Notes: a model not told the origin generated them from the letters alone. DNA of 24,485 nt from COE1 sp965114465 (GCA_965114465.1 CBCOYO010000039.1:1-24485), one strand, 5' to 3'. Shown: positions 1 to 7,704, numbered from the stretch's first letter. Made by a program: numbers and translations.

Positions 1-96
1 ATTTTTCATTGTCAACCAACATCCCATTTTTAATGGTGGTGGAACAATACATGGTGGTTGATAATCTAATATTGTCAGTTGTTCATATTCATTCAC
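1..96 (-). CDS. Partial small protein, N-terminal 32 residues only
   Basis: The reading frame starts at a GTG (94-96) with a perfect AGGAGG ribosome site (105-110) eight bases upstream and stays open to the window edge. The visible N-terminus begins VNEYEQLTILDY and then has a proline-rich stretch (PPCIVPPP). The ATG codons nearby lie in another frame that stops within a few codons, so GTG is the likely start. It lies 32 bases after the 109-aa gene and is probably the next gene of the same leftward operon. I do not recognise a function. Confidence 0.6.
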   Translation of the reverse strand, partial: MNEYEQLTILDYQPPCIVPPPLKMGCWLTMKN

Positions 97-128
97 TTCC
101 CTATCCTCCTAAATTTCAGTTTTCCAAC

Positions 129-458
129 CTAATTCCAATTCTGTTCACGCCGCTCTTTAACCCATGAATTAAATTTGTTGAAATAATGCCACATTTGTTC
201 TTTTGTGTATTCGATACTTTCCTGTATTTCCTCCCTGTCGCAGTCATCAGCTTTTTTAATATGCTCTTCCCAAAAAACTGTCTGCTGCAAATAATCCAGG
301 AAACACAATACATTCTCATGTTCAACCTGCAAATCCTTACAGGTTGATATGTACGAATCTATACTGGCTGAGTGGCTTCCAAGCCCACTTATGGCCATCG
401 GGATATTTTTCATATCATCTCTTATCTGCCATAACATCTTTTCGTATTGTTTCTTCAT
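129..458 (-). CDS. Hypothetical element protein, 109 aa
   Basis: This is a charged, mostly helical soluble protein with several Trp and Cys residues and no membrane segment or recognisable motif. The ATG at 458 has a GAGGT ribosome site five bases upstream. It lies 22 bases after a 45-codon small gene and 32 bases before the partial gene at the window edge, so it fits the leftward replication/accessory operon. Function is unknown. It is considered real because of its ribosome site, operon position and codon pattern. Confidence 0.65.
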   Translation of the reverse strand: MKKQYEKMLWQIRDDMKNIPMAISGLGSHSASIDSYISTCKDLQVEHENVLCFLDYLQQTVFWEEHIKKADDCDREEIQESIEYTKEQMWHYFNKFNSWVKERREQNWN

Positions 459-480
459 AGATACCTCTTTAAAATCTTAT

Positions 481-618
481 TTACTCGCCCCTGCCGCCTA
501 AATTGTTCCCACACCTATCACGAGTTAAATAAATCTTTCTGGAAGATGCTTTGTATGCAGCCCATACCTTGGTTATTGCTTTTATTATTTTCAGTTTTTT
601 CCACATTCCTTTTACCAC
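481..618 (-). CDS. Small basic protein, 41-45 aa
   Basis: An ORF runs from GTG at 618 (or ATG at 606) to TAA at 481-483. The protein begins VVKGMWKKLKIIKAITKVW and ends NNLGGRGE. It is Lys/Arg-rich with an amphipathic N-terminal half. AAAGGA lies just before GTG and a second AAAGG just before ATG, so the exact start is uncertain. It fills the gap between the 407-aa gene (ending at 626) and the 109-aa gene in the same direction. No function can be assigned. Plausible but short. Confidence 0.45.
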   Translation of the reverse strand: MVKGMWKKLKIIKAITKVWAAYKASSRKIYLTRDRCGNNLGGRGE

Positions 619-625
619 AATCCTT

Positions 626-1849
626 TCAGTTGATATCCGGATAGCATCTGCGTATACACTCTAATGCAATTTTATAATTACGCGATTTAACAGTTTCCTT
701 GGATGATATTCCATCCATACGTCTTATTTCCATCTCAAAATAACGCAAAGCATTCTTTATTTCTATTTGTGCATATTGGGACTTTTCTGTTTCCTCATCC
801 TGCTGCGGCATTAACTCTCTGTATTCGCCGTCTATGGTATTTTCTTGTGTGTTGGCAACAGTGTCTGGCATTATTTCCTGCATATCTACTATGCTTGTCT
901 GCCCATCCATTGGAATATATGGTTCTTCTTGTTTTTCTTGCGACGTCGCAACTGTTTTTTGATGCGGTTGCTTATCTGGCTGCGTTTCCTTATCTGAATG
1001 TGATACATTTTCTAGCTGTTCTGCATTGATTGTTTCGGATTCCTCTGTCTGTTCAAATGACATTTTTAGTTCCTTGGTTTTATCTAGGATTTCTTGATAT
1101 GTATAGGGCGTTATTACGGGTTTCCTATCTTTGATACTTCTTAATTTTGCCCCCTTGTCAAAGTCATAAAAAAACATCATGTTCGTGCCGTTTCTATATA
1201 TTCTGCTACCAGAAGGACAGATTTCTTCTGCTGCTATCTCCGGCGTCAAAATCCCCGCAACAGCTTTTGTATATAATTCTGCGTTGTCCTTTTCCATCCA
1301 GAATACTGTTAGAACGCTTTCTAATGGATCCTTATATTCTGATTCGTCCTTGTGCTCTTTTTCCGTTTTTGGTTCTTCTGGCTTGCGTTCTTCGGGTTCT
1401 GCAAGCTGCAACAATGGCAGGTTTTTCTGCTCCTGTTCTTCTGCTGCCTGCTTTTCTTCTTTCTCCGCTTCTTTAATCTCCCGTATCTGACTGACTGTCA
1501 TTTCTTCGGTGACAAGTTCCTTGTCCTCAGGGCTGACTGTAAGCATCTCCTGCAGCTTGCTGTATGCAAAATTTTTATACTCATCCAAAATTTCTTTGCT
1601 GTTCCCCTGCTTTGAAAACTGTGTATTGATATCCATAAAGCGGCTTGCCGTGCTTGGAGAAAGACCATACTCTTGTTTGGCAAACTCTTCCATGTTTTTG
1701 TAACCGTCATTTCTATATGCGCCACTATCTCTTACTTGTTTGAGATAATATCCAATGATAATAAAATTGTGCACCGTTTCGTTCAGCTTGTCCTTTATCT
1801 GTTTCTTGATTTCAATATATCCCTCACTGCTTATTACCAGATTTTCCAT
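626..1849 (-). CDS. 407-aa DUF3102-like element protein with Glu-rich linker
   Basis: The first ~130 residues are folded and look like the helical N-terminal domain of proteins found in clostridial plasmids and prophages (IIIGYYLKQVRDSGAYR, then LSPSTASRFMDIN, which resembles a helix-turn-helix). Residues ~130-300 are a low-complexity Glu/Lys/Gln linker, and a short charged C-terminal domain follows. AGGAGG lies five bases before the ATG at 1849, and the gene follows PcfJ by nine bases. A DNA-binding or partition/replication accessory role is an inference from the putative helix-turn-helix and the operon. One of three copies of a 14-bp palindrome (938-951) lies inside this gene. Confidence 0.7.
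   Translation of the reverse strand: MENLVISSEGYIEIKKQIKDKLNETVHNFIIIGYYLKQVRDSGAYRNDGYKNMEEFAKQEYGLSPSTASRFMDINTQFSKQGNSKEILDEYKNFAYSKLQEMLTVSPEDKELVTEEMTVSQIREIKEAEKEEKQAAEEQEQKNLPLLQLAEPEERKPEEPKTEKEHKDESEYKDPLESVLTVFWMEKDNAELYTKAVAGILTPEIAAEEICPSGSRIYRNGTNMMFFYDFDKGAKLRSIKDRKPVITPYTYQEILDKTKELKMSFEQTEESETINAEQLENVSHSDKETQPDKQPHQKTVATSQEKQEEPYIPMDGQTSIVDMQEIMPDTVANTQENTIDGEYRELMPQQDEETEKSQYAQIEIKNALRYFEMEIRRMDGISSKETVKSRNYKIALECIRRCYPDIN
938..951. repeat. 14-bp palindrome TTGCGACGTCGCAA, copy 1
   Basis: A perfect palindrome inside the 407-aa gene. The same 14 bases recur at 4314-4327 in a different reading frame, and a variant with centre AT occurs at 13172-13185. Candidate protein-binding site. 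Confidence 0.5.
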
Positions 1850-1858
1850 AAATGCCTC

Positions 1859-3988
1859 CTATCCTGCTGCCTGTATGCGGATTTGTTCCCGTTCTTCTGC
1901 CGCCATACGGTCTGCTAGTTTCTGCGCTGCGGCTGCTGCCTTCTCCATAAATGCATTTGCCTCCTCCGGCGCTGGTTTATTGTATGCTGCCCTGTTCTGT
2001 TCAATATAAAATCTTCCCTGTTTATTTCTAATTTCTACTGTACAGAATGATTTGTTGGGGCACTGCCTGCGCCGTATAAATAATATAATGCATTTTCCTT
2101 CTACCGCTCTCTCATAGTATGTTGCTACACAATTGTGCTGTGCATGCCCTTCATGTTTAAAATCAAGATAGCATCCCGGCACTTTTATAACAAAATTACT
2201 GTCACGATAGCAAAATGCCTTTTTTATCTCCTTTGCATTCTGGTTCATGATTTTATCTTTCTGCCGCATCTTTGAAGCATCTTCTTTATCTTTTTGGATA
2301 TCAAACACTCTTACGGCTTCATCATGCGCCCGCTGTACATTCTGCGGAAAAAATATTGACCTGTCACGCAGGTTCCAGCCAAGCTGTCGTGCTGTATCAA
2401 TGTAATCTACCCATAATGACAAATTGCTGCTGCCGTCATTGTTTGGATTGTCATTAATACCTACGCAAAGACGTTCCTGCATATAGCGAATGATACGGTG
2501 CGGCGTATGGATTCCAAAATATCCCAACACTACGTGAGCACCGATATATTTATGCAGCCATACTGCCTGTTCATCTGTAATCCTTACCCCTAATTCATCC
2601 ATACGCTGTATAATATGTACCAGCTTGTCACCCGCGTTCAGCCTTGCTGCCTGATGCAGATGTTCTTTTGTGATTCTTAAATATTTCCATGGACTTTTAG
2701 CAAATCGATACTCTGTTCTTGTAAGCCCTTCTGTTCCATCACGTTTCACACGCTCTATTACAAATTGGCGCAGTCCCATTTTCCAAAATGCTTCATATGG
2801 AAATGCCATACTCATATCCCCCAGCACTGCTATGATATTTAACTTGTCATCACTCTGTTTTATAATCTCCGATACGGGTACATACCGCAGACAGGTATCT
2901 TTTAGAATCCGCTTTAGATTTGATGTATACAAAAAGCTCTTTGCATATCCTCCGCCGCCATATATACATCCATGATTCACTGTGCCTGCTCTGCACCATC
3001 GTTCTATTCCCGTGCTTCGAAAGATTCCCCATTCGTATGCACCTGCCTCTTGTAACGGACTGCCCTCCGAAAATCGAATTAACCTTCGATAATACTCATT
3101 AACAGAAATTTCCGGAATATAGTTAAATTCAATACTTGCATCCATATCCACAAAGAACTGCCTGTAAACGTAGTTCTGCTCGTCTGTGCATTTCTGTATT
3201 AATGATACAATTACTCTATAGTATCGCACCGATTTCTGTTTACGCCAGCTTTTATATGTAATCCTGCTGCCGCACCTGCATTTGCCCTGCATATTGTGTT
3301 TCACGTTTTTCGGTACAGGTACGTGGAGCCTGCAGTGTGTGCAGAATCCGACACCTGTTTCTGCCCGATAGAATATACTGTGCATAGAGGCAAGCGCCCT
3401 GTCATTGATAAATTTCATCCAGTCGGCAGGCAGCTTGTCCGGAACTGTGTTCATATATCCGTCAATCACATCTGTAATCAGCTTATGCTTTTTGGCTAGA
3501 TTGCAGCTCCTTATCTCTGCCTGAAAATCTAAAACTGCCGTTTCCACATCCAGCATATTTCCTGTTTTCAAATATCTGTTAACAATATTTAACGTTTCTT
3601 TTGACGCAAAATTTCTGCCACGATAGGAATAACGGTATCGTTCATCCCCTGTTTCCAGCATATCAATTTTTGCATTGCTCCACTTTTCCTCTGTCATGTT
3701 CCAGCTTATAAAATCTTTTCTCGCATAATCAAGAAATATTCGAAACTGCGGATCCTTTCTTCCTGCTGCCAAGCACCTTCTTGTAAATAAATCAACTTCC
3801 AATATTTCCTTATTCGCCGTCAATGCTGCCCTAAAGTAAAAGCGGCTTTCATATTCTGTATAGTCATAGCGGTAATTCCCATATATGCGTGCCGTTGTCT
3901 TTATCACACCCTTATCTGCTTTTGCTTTATTCATCATGGCAGCAGTGGCACTCATTGGCTTTCGGTCAAGCAGTCCTGCCTTTCTCAT
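1859..3988 (-). CDS. pcfJ: PcfJ-like protein, 709 aa
   Basis: The C-terminal ~110 residues match the PcfJ domain pattern: VPGCYLDFKHEG, HNCVATYYERAVEGKC, then a CTVEIRN strand and FYIEQNRAAYNKP. Around residue 215 there is a zinc-ribbon-like cluster (FCTHC, then CRCG about 22 residues later). The long middle region has no clear motif. PcfJ was named from conjugative plasmid pCF10 and is common on Firmicute plasmids, ICEs and prophages; its biochemical role is not established. The start ATG at 3988 overlaps the stop of the PcfK-like gene by four bases (ATGA), so the two are translationally coupled. Confidence 0.85.
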   Translation of the reverse strand: MRKAGLLDRKPMSATAAMMNKAKADKGVIKTTARIYGNYRYDYTEYESRFYFRAALTANKEILEVDLFTRRCLAAGRKDPQFRIFLDYARKDFISWNMTEEKWSNAKIDMLETGDERYRYSYRGRNFASKETLNIVNRYLKTGNMLDVETAVLDFQAEIRSCNLAKKHKLITDVIDGYMNTVPDKLPADWMKFINDRALASMHSIFYRAETGVGFCTHCRLHVPVPKNVKHNMQGKCRCGSRITYKSWRKQKSVRYYRVIVSLIQKCTDEQNYVYRQFFVDMDASIEFNYIPEISVNEYYRRLIRFSEGSPLQEAGAYEWGIFRSTGIERWCRAGTVNHGCIYGGGGYAKSFLYTSNLKRILKDTCLRYVPVSEIIKQSDDKLNIIAVLGDMSMAFPYEAFWKMGLRQFVIERVKRDGTEGLTRTEYRFAKSPWKYLRITKEHLHQAARLNAGDKLVHIIQRMDELGVRITDEQAVWLHKYIGAHVVLGYFGIHTPHRIIRYMQERLCVGINDNPNNDGSSNLSLWVDYIDTARQLGWNLRDRSIFFPQNVQRAHDEAVRVFDIQKDKEDASKMRQKDKIMNQNAKEIKKAFCYRDSNFVIKVPGCYLDFKHEGHAQHNCVATYYERAVEGKCIILFIRRRQCPNKSFCTVEIRNKQGRFYIEQNRAAYNKPAPEEANAFMEKAAAAAQKLADRMAAEEREQIRIQAAG

Positions 3989-4491
3989 CTTGTCCCCTCC
4001 TCTGATTCCAAATAATACGCACGTATCAGTTTCTTGGCACGTCCCATTCCGGGAATGCCCATCTCAACTGACTTAACATATTTTTCTATTTTTGCCGCAC
4101 GAATAATATCTTTGTTTACTTTATAACGGGAATTGAACGACCACTTTAGAATGTTCCCTATGCATTCTTTCAGGCTTTTCCCTTTTCTGCGTACTGCCTG
4201 CGCAAGCTGTATATCTTCCAAACAGGAACCTTTTATGTACTCTGTCCAGTCTGCTATAATCTCCACTGGTTTCAACTGTGCTGCCTCCACTTCGATTTTT
4301 CCAATTGCAGCGGTTGCGACGTCGCAAAAAGCATCTGTCATTCCATCAAAGTATAAATCTGCTTCTGCGCGGTCAATGCCGTTCTCATCCGCAAGCTTGT
4401 AAAGGTTCTCTTTATCTCCCTCATTTTTTAATCCTTCTGCGGTCTTGTTGAGTTCCTCCGCAGATTCCATTTCACCAAAAATATCAAACAT
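3985..4491 (-). CDS. PcfK-like protein, AcrIIA9 (Cas9 inhibitor) family, 168 aa
   Basis: The chosen ATG at 4491 has AAGGAG five bases upstream; an in-frame extension to 4578 adds an implausible hydrophobic leader and is rejected. The protein is acidic in its N-terminal half. It shows the family hallmarks: a GMTDAF segment, ADWTEYIKG near residue 85, ECIGNILKWSF near 115, and C-terminal GIPGMGRAKKLIRAYYLE. This is the PcfK-like family that databases also label AcrIIA9, from a member reported to inhibit type II-A Cas9. Whether this homologue blocks Cas9 is inference. It sits between VRR-NUC and PcfJ and overlaps the PcfJ start. A TTGCGACGTCGCAA palindrome lies inside it. Confidence 0.8.
   Translation of the reverse strand: MFDIFGEMESAEELNKTAEGLKNEGDKENLYKLADENGIDRAEADLYFDGMTDAFCDVATAAIGKIEVEAAQLKPVEIIADWTEYIKGSCLEDIQLAQAVRRKGKSLKECIGNILKWSFNSRYKVNKDIIRAAKIEKYVKSVEMGIPGMGRAKKLIRAYYLESEEGTR
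4314..4327. repeat. 14-bp palindrome TTGCGACGTCGCAA, copy 2
   Basis: Identical to 938-951 but inside the PcfK/AcrIIA9 gene and read in another frame, so it encodes different residues there. This suggests the DNA sequence rather than the protein is kept. Confidence 0.5.
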
Positions 4492-4547
4492 AGTTTCTCC
4501 TTTCCAGCATATTAATGCCGTTATAATTGTAATGCATATTGTGATAA

Positions 4548-5015
4548 TCAATATGCACTGCATGAAGCAATGTGGCATATAAAGTCCTCATCCCAGTAAA
4601 CATTTTTTTCCTCAAGTTCATTCACCTTTATCCGCCCCATTGCAGGCAGGTTAACATATTGTTCAATTAGTTCTATTGCCGACTGCGCATCATGACATAC
4701 TGCAACACAATGACCAGCGTCAACCATATCGCGCATAAACTGTATCTGTTCTTGTGTTGCCACATTCCTTCCGTACTTCATCTCAATATACAGACTGTGA
4801 TATCTGCCATGCGGAAATGGAAGATGTATGTCTGATACCCCCCTTTTTACTCCCATTCGTTTCAGCTTTATTGCTTCGCGGCTGTCACGTGTCCCTTCAT
4901 TGGGAATATGATACAGCCATTTCAGTTCTGGATATCTGCATGACGCTGCTGCCGCCCATTCCATTACCTGTATCTGCTCTGTGTCCTCACTCCGTTTCCT
5001 GTTCTTTAGATTCAT
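4548..5015 (-). CDS. VRR-NUC domain nuclease, 155 aa
   Basis: This has the PD-(D/E)xK-type VRR-NUC pattern: an N-terminal acidic helix (SEDTEQIQVMEW), HIPNEG near residue 37, GVKRGVSDIHLP with D62, YIEMKYG with E78 and K80, and the following TQEQ. D62, E78 and K80 form the expected metal-binding and catalytic set. Such small phage-type nucleases act on branched or flap DNA during replication and recombination; that role comes from the family. The ATG at 5015 overlaps the Rep stop (ATGA), which indicates translational coupling. The last ~35 residues extend past the core domain. Confidence 0.88.
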   Translation of the reverse strand: MNLKNRKRSEDTEQIQVMEWAAAASCRYPELKWLYHIPNEGTRDSREAIKLKRMGVKRGVSDIHLPFPHGRYHSLYIEMKYGRNVATQEQIQFMRDMVDAGHCVAVCHDAQSAIELIEQYVNLPAMGRIKVNELEEKNVYWDEDFICHIASCSAY

Positions 5016-5842
5016 GTTATCAATTTCTCCTTTCCCTTATCTAAATCTCCATCTGCTCCATCCCACCTATTTTTTATCTTGATTTCTGAATAATAAAAGT
5101 AGCTCATTCCTGTATATGGATTTATACCTGTGCGGATGCTGTCTTTGTCTATGTAATATCCATCCCTTGACTTCGGACCATCTTTCAAAATACGCCTCAT
5201 TGTCCAATGACCATACTTTTTACAAATACGCACATCTTCCGGTCGTATCAGATTTCTACTTGTCGAATAACTGATGCACCGCTTCCTATCCTCATCCGGA
5301 AGAAAACTCAACTGCCCCTCCATCTCATCATCTGTCTGCTTGCATATATATGATGCAAGTTGTCCATAACCTCCTTCTTCCCGCAGGCTTTGAAAATTGA
5401 TGCCTGCCCTGCCCCATAGTTTCTTCATTGTAAGGTCTATTGTTGGCATTGACCTTGGACGGTTTACAAGAATATGAATGTGTATCCCTCCTTGTGCTCC
5501 AATCTCAATACGGCGTATCCACTTTAACGGTTCTCCCTCTTTTTTGTATACCTTACGAAGCTTGTCCGTCCAATCCTTAACATCTGCCAAAACTTCCTTT
5601 GTATCTTTCCTTGTTCCTCTCTTATATTTGAGTGTCAGCCATAAGTCCCACGGATGGAAGTTCAAAAGTATCTCCCTCCTCACCCTTTTTATCTTATTGG
5701 CAAGATTCTGCTTCTTTATCTGATCAGATGTCGCCTTCCTACGCTGCCCCCTCTTTTCTCCCTTCGCTCCATACCTCCCCATATACTTAAACTCATGTTC
5801 TATTACCTCGCCACACTCAAATATATCCTCCCTGTAAGCCAT
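5012..5842 (-). CDS. rep: HUH-type rolling-circle replication initiator (Rep)
   Basis: The diagnostic features are HIHILVN at residues 121-127 (HUH metal-binding motif) and SYICK at 164-168, a YxxK motif with Y165 as the likely nicking tyrosine. An upstream WDLWLTLKY strand and the IRRIEIG strand fit the Rep fold. The family nicks one strand at an origin and primes rolling-circle replication. The start is taken as ATG at 5842 (MAYREDIF) because GGAAGG lies at proper spacing. ATG at 5851 is close, and the upstream in-frame ATG at 5926 lacks a ribosome site and overlaps the preceding gene. It leads the Rep/VRR-NUC/PcfK/PcfJ cluster. The long inverted repeat at 6581-6825 is a candidate cognate origin. 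Confidence 0.85.
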   Translation of the reverse strand: MAYREDIFECGEVIEHEFKYMGRYGAKGEKRGQRRKATSDQIKKQNLANKIKRVRREILLNFHPWDLWLTLKYKRGTRKDTKEVLADVKDWTDKLRKVYKKEGEPLKWIRRIEIGAQGGIHIHILVNRPRSMPTIDLTMKKLWGRAGINFQSLREEGGYGQLASYICKQTDDEMEGQLSFLPDEDRKRCISYSTSRNLIRPEDVRICKKYGHWTMRRILKDGPKSRDGYYIDKDSIRTGINPYTGMSYFYYSEIKIKNRWDGADGDLDKGKEKLIT

Positions 5843-5918
5843 CCATGCCATCCTTCCATATATCGCTAACTTTAATATAATTATATTGTTTCCAAAAGAC
5901 AGCTTGTCCTCTGCCTGT

Positions 5919-6236
5919 CTAAGCATCTGTCAGGGCTTGGAGCATCTCTGCTGTTCCCACAAATGGGTAACTTTTTCCCTGTTTGATACATTCAAGATGT
6001 GCTTTGCTGACTTTATCTTTATTAAAAATGCCCTTCTCATCCGTAATCTTTGTATCTGAATTTCCAAAAAGATAATGCAGCACATCCTCCTCTGTTTCCA
6101 TAAATACTGCTACTGTAACGGCTGAAAAATATGTATGCATTGCCTGCGGATATTTCTTTTGCTGATATAGACTGTCAAATTTATCTCCAAGACTGCATAG
6201 CTTTTCTATTACTTCTGCTTCATCTCTGCATAACAT
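5919..6236 (-). CDS. Hypothetical element protein, 105 aa
   Basis: This is a helical, acidic protein starting MLCRDEAEVIEKLCSLGDKF, with no membrane segment and no motif I can name. GGGGGA lies about ten bases before the ATG. The leader between this gene and the 58-aa gene carries a perfect 8-bp GC-only hairpin (6260-6281) that may influence its expression. It lies directly upstream of Rep in the same direction. Similar small proteins sit upstream of Rep in gut Firmicute elements; the function is unknown. Confidence 0.7.
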   Translation of the reverse strand: MLCRDEAEVIEKLCSLGDKFDSLYQQKKYPQAMHTYFSAVTVAVFMETEEDVLHYLFGNSDTKITDEKGIFNKDKVSKAHLECIKQGKSYPFVGTAEMLQALTDA

Positions 6237-6259
6237 TTCACTTGTCCCCCTATGCGTTT

Positions 6260-6281
6260 CCGGCGCCCAAAAAGGCGCCGG
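6260..6281. other. Perfect GC-rich hairpin between small genes
   Basis: CCGGCGCC (6260-6267) pairs with GGCGCCGG (6274-6281) around a 6-base loop. Neither strand has a T-run directly after it, so it is not a normal terminator. It sits about 25 bases before the 105-aa gene's start codon and could pause transcription, mark a processing site or modulate translation. Confidence 0.5.
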
Positions 6282-6331
6282 ATAGAGAAATTTGGGTAAA
6301 AAAAATAAAAGATATGTATTTTTACACCCTA

Positions 6332-6508
6332 TTAGCCATAGTTTTCCTGATTTGGTTCGGGCATATTGTTAAGTAATATGCTGTCGTTGTCCTGACCACA
6401 CAAACCTCTCTGCCTCCTGTAGTATAAATCTACAAACGCTTGTGTTATTCGTTGTTCGCTCCCTTCCGTAAATTCAACTGTACAGGTATATTCCTTTTTT
6501 TTACGCAT
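6332..6508 (-). CDS. Small basic element protein, 58 aa
   Basis: Starts MRKKKEYTCTVEFTEG, continues RITQAFVDLYYRRQRG and ends in an acidic, Asn-rich tail. The ATG at 6508 has GGAGGTGG at correct spacing; the longer in-frame extension to 6553 lacks a site. Tiny proteins of this style (basic start, one strand, TEGxEQR, helix) are common in clostridial prophages and ICEs near Rep. Their function is unknown. It is the first gene downstream of the structured 245-nt segment. Confidence 0.7.
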   Translation of the reverse strand: MRKKKEYTCTVEFTEGSEQRITQAFVDLYYRRQRGLCGQDNDSILLNNMPEPNQENYG

Positions 6509-6580
6509 TATAAACCACCTCCATTTCATGATTATGTGATACTGGTTGTACAATATTTCTGATATGCTAAATTGTCTTTT

Positions 6581-6825
6581 ATAAATCTTGCCATACCTTG
6601 AAAAATTTTTATCGTTATGGTAAAATGTGTACTACTTTAGTCATTCTCCGGTAATGTACAGTCGCGAATGTACAAGAGCCTAGAGCCGGGAACTTCACGC
6701 TTCATTGCATAAAATAGGCTGAAAGGAAGCATTGTGGAATAGTAGTACATTCTCTTGCTTCTTTTTCATTTCTTGTATAAAATACTCATAACGATAAAAA
6801 CTTTTCAAGGTACGGCAAAATCTAT
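6581..6825 (-). ncRNA. Candidate structured RNA or origin: 245 nt closed by a ~40-bp stem
   Basis: The arms at 6581-6620 and 6786-6825 are complementary at 35 of 40 positions. Read as RNA from the minus strand, four of the five differences become G-U pairs, leaving one mismatch at the inner end. A second perfect helix of nine pairs lies inside (6628-6636 with 6741-6749). Two TGTACA palindromes at 6655-6660 and 6669-6674 can form a stem over an 8-base loop, and AGCCTA/TAGGCT (6677-6682, 6715-6720) can also pair. No SD-preceded ORF of useful size is present. The segment sits in the 328-base gap between an HTH gene and the gene series leading to Rep. Alternatives are a Rep origin or a MITE-like insertion. 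Confidence 0.55.
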
Positions 6826-6836
6826 TTTATTTCTGA

Positions 6837-7052
6837 CTACTGAATTGTTGTTTCCTCTGCAAAATCCAATGGATTAATATCAAGAAACTTGCAAACTTTT
6901 ATCAGCTCCCAGCCTCTTATTTCCCTCTCTCTTGATCTCGCTTTAAGACTGTTGTACAGTGCCATATACGGAACACCTATCAAACGTGCCATTTCAGAAA
7001 GGTTTATTCCCCTGTCTTTAATGATTTCATTCAGCCATTCTTCAATAGACAT
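6837..7052 (-). CDS. XRE-family HTH regulator, 71 aa
   Basis: This is a compact Cro/CI-type helix-turn-helix: EWLNEIIKDRGINLSEMARLIGVPYMALYNSLKAR, with the recognition helix around residues 25-38 and a short C-terminal IKVCKFLDINPLDF segment. GGGGGAG precedes the ATG at 7052. It has no dimerisation or protease-cleavage domain, so it is a small DNA-binding regulator, possibly of the downstream replication genes. It lies at the end of a leftward cluster and just upstream of the structured segment. Confidence 0.8.
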   Translation of the reverse strand: MSIEEWLNEIIKDRGINLSEMARLIGVPYMALYNSLKARSREREIRGWELIKVCKFLDINPLDFAEETTIQ

Positions 7053-7085
7053 CTTCTCCCCCCTTCTGTTATAGCATTTCTTATA

Positions 7086-7391
7086 TTACTTTCTATGTTT
7101 CTGATTTTCTTTCATACTCTCATTTCCAGCCAGTTTCTCTGCCAATTTGCCCGTTTTTTTTAATTTCTTTATAGTCTTATTGACTTCAGAATTATCAACT
7201 CTTGTCTTAATGCTGATTTCTCCGTCATATTTACCTTTGGATTCCTTTGTCTGTGCCAAATTCTGCCTTAACTCAAAACTGATGTTAATTATATCTCGTG
7301 TGCAACTACTTAAATCGCTCCCCGTGCAGTCCTTAGATTTTTCTACTAATAATTCCATCTGACTAATCAATAATTTTTTAGCTTTTTTCAA
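7086..7391 (-). CDS. Hypothetical element protein, 101 aa (TTG start)
   Basis: The start is TTG at 7391 with AGGAGG nine bases upstream; no ATG in this frame has a comparable site. It is a helical, Lys-rich soluble protein (KAKKLLISQMELLVEKSKD, then a KIxxR strand region and VNKTIKKLKKTGKLAEKLAG). No recognised domain. It lies between a small membrane protein gene (14-base gap) and the HTH gene, in one leftward cluster. Confidence 0.65.
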   Translation of the reverse strand: MKKAKKLLISQMELLVEKSKDCTGSDLSSCTRDIINISFELRQNLAQTKESKGKYDGEISIKTRVDNSEVNKTIKKLKKTGKLAEKLAGNESMKENQKHRK

Positions 7392-7405
7392 CCTATAAAC
7401 CCTCC

Positions 7406-7639
7406 TTATTTACATATCAGTTCCACACCTAAAACTTCAAAAATCTTGTCTATGCAATCATTCTGATATATCAACTCCTCAAGTTGAAGCGTCAACTGAT
7501 ATGTTGCTTTAACAACTTCAAAATATTTCTGCTGAATAACATATGTCCTGTAACTTATTACGATATAACTTACAAGGAGCATTATTGATAATATTGATAA
7601 TGCTTGTTTTTTTATCCATTTCCATAATTTTAAACACAT
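7406..7639 (-). CDS. Small single-pass membrane protein, 77 aa
   Basis: After a short basic N-terminus (MCLKLWKWIKKQ) comes one hydrophobic segment of about 18 residues (ALSILSIMLLVSYIVISY), then a soluble helical tail with two Cys. The predicted topology is N-in, C-out. A purine-rich site (GGAGGGGGTGGAAAG) precedes the ATG. It is the first gene of a leftward cluster divergent from the 66-aa gene at 7753. Small one-TM proteins in element early regions can act in exclusion or as holin-like peptides, but nothing here fixes a role. Confidence 0.65.
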   Translation of the reverse strand: MCLKLWKWIKKQALSILSIMLLVSYIVISYRTYVIQQKYFEVVKATYQLTLQLEELIYQNDCIDKIFEVLGVELICK

Positions 7640-7675
7640 TTCTTTCCACCCCCTCCCTATTATGATTTTTTATTC

Positions 7676-7704
7676 TTGTTCTCTGCCATATTATCCTATA
7701 TACT
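7676..7704 (+). promoter_or_regulatory. Promoter for the 66-aa gene
   Basis: TTGTTC (7676-7681), a 17-base spacer and TATACT (7699-7704) lie about 50 bases before the start codon. The sequence is in a divergent intergenic region. Confidence 0.55.

Noticed and set aside
703..1615. Several rightward frames of 87-109 codons opposite the 407-aa gene
   Set aside because: They are antisense shadows of a Glu/Lys-rich gene (Phe/Leu/Ser-rich products) without ribosome sites.
4492..4578. N-terminal extension of the PcfK/AcrIIA9 gene with a hydrophobic leader
   Set aside because: The ATG at 4491 has AAGGAG at ideal spacing and matches the family start; the extension has no site.
5843..5926. Longer start for Rep at 5926
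   Set aside because: No ribosome site there, it overlaps the preceding gene, and family members start at MAYREDIF.
6650..6770. Two 22-24 codon leftward frames inside the structured segment
   Set aside because: They lack ribosome sites and lie within paired regions; the structural explanation is stronger.
6581..6825. Retron-type ncRNA
   Set aside because: Long inverted repeats could suggest one, but there is no reverse transcriptase gene in the window.
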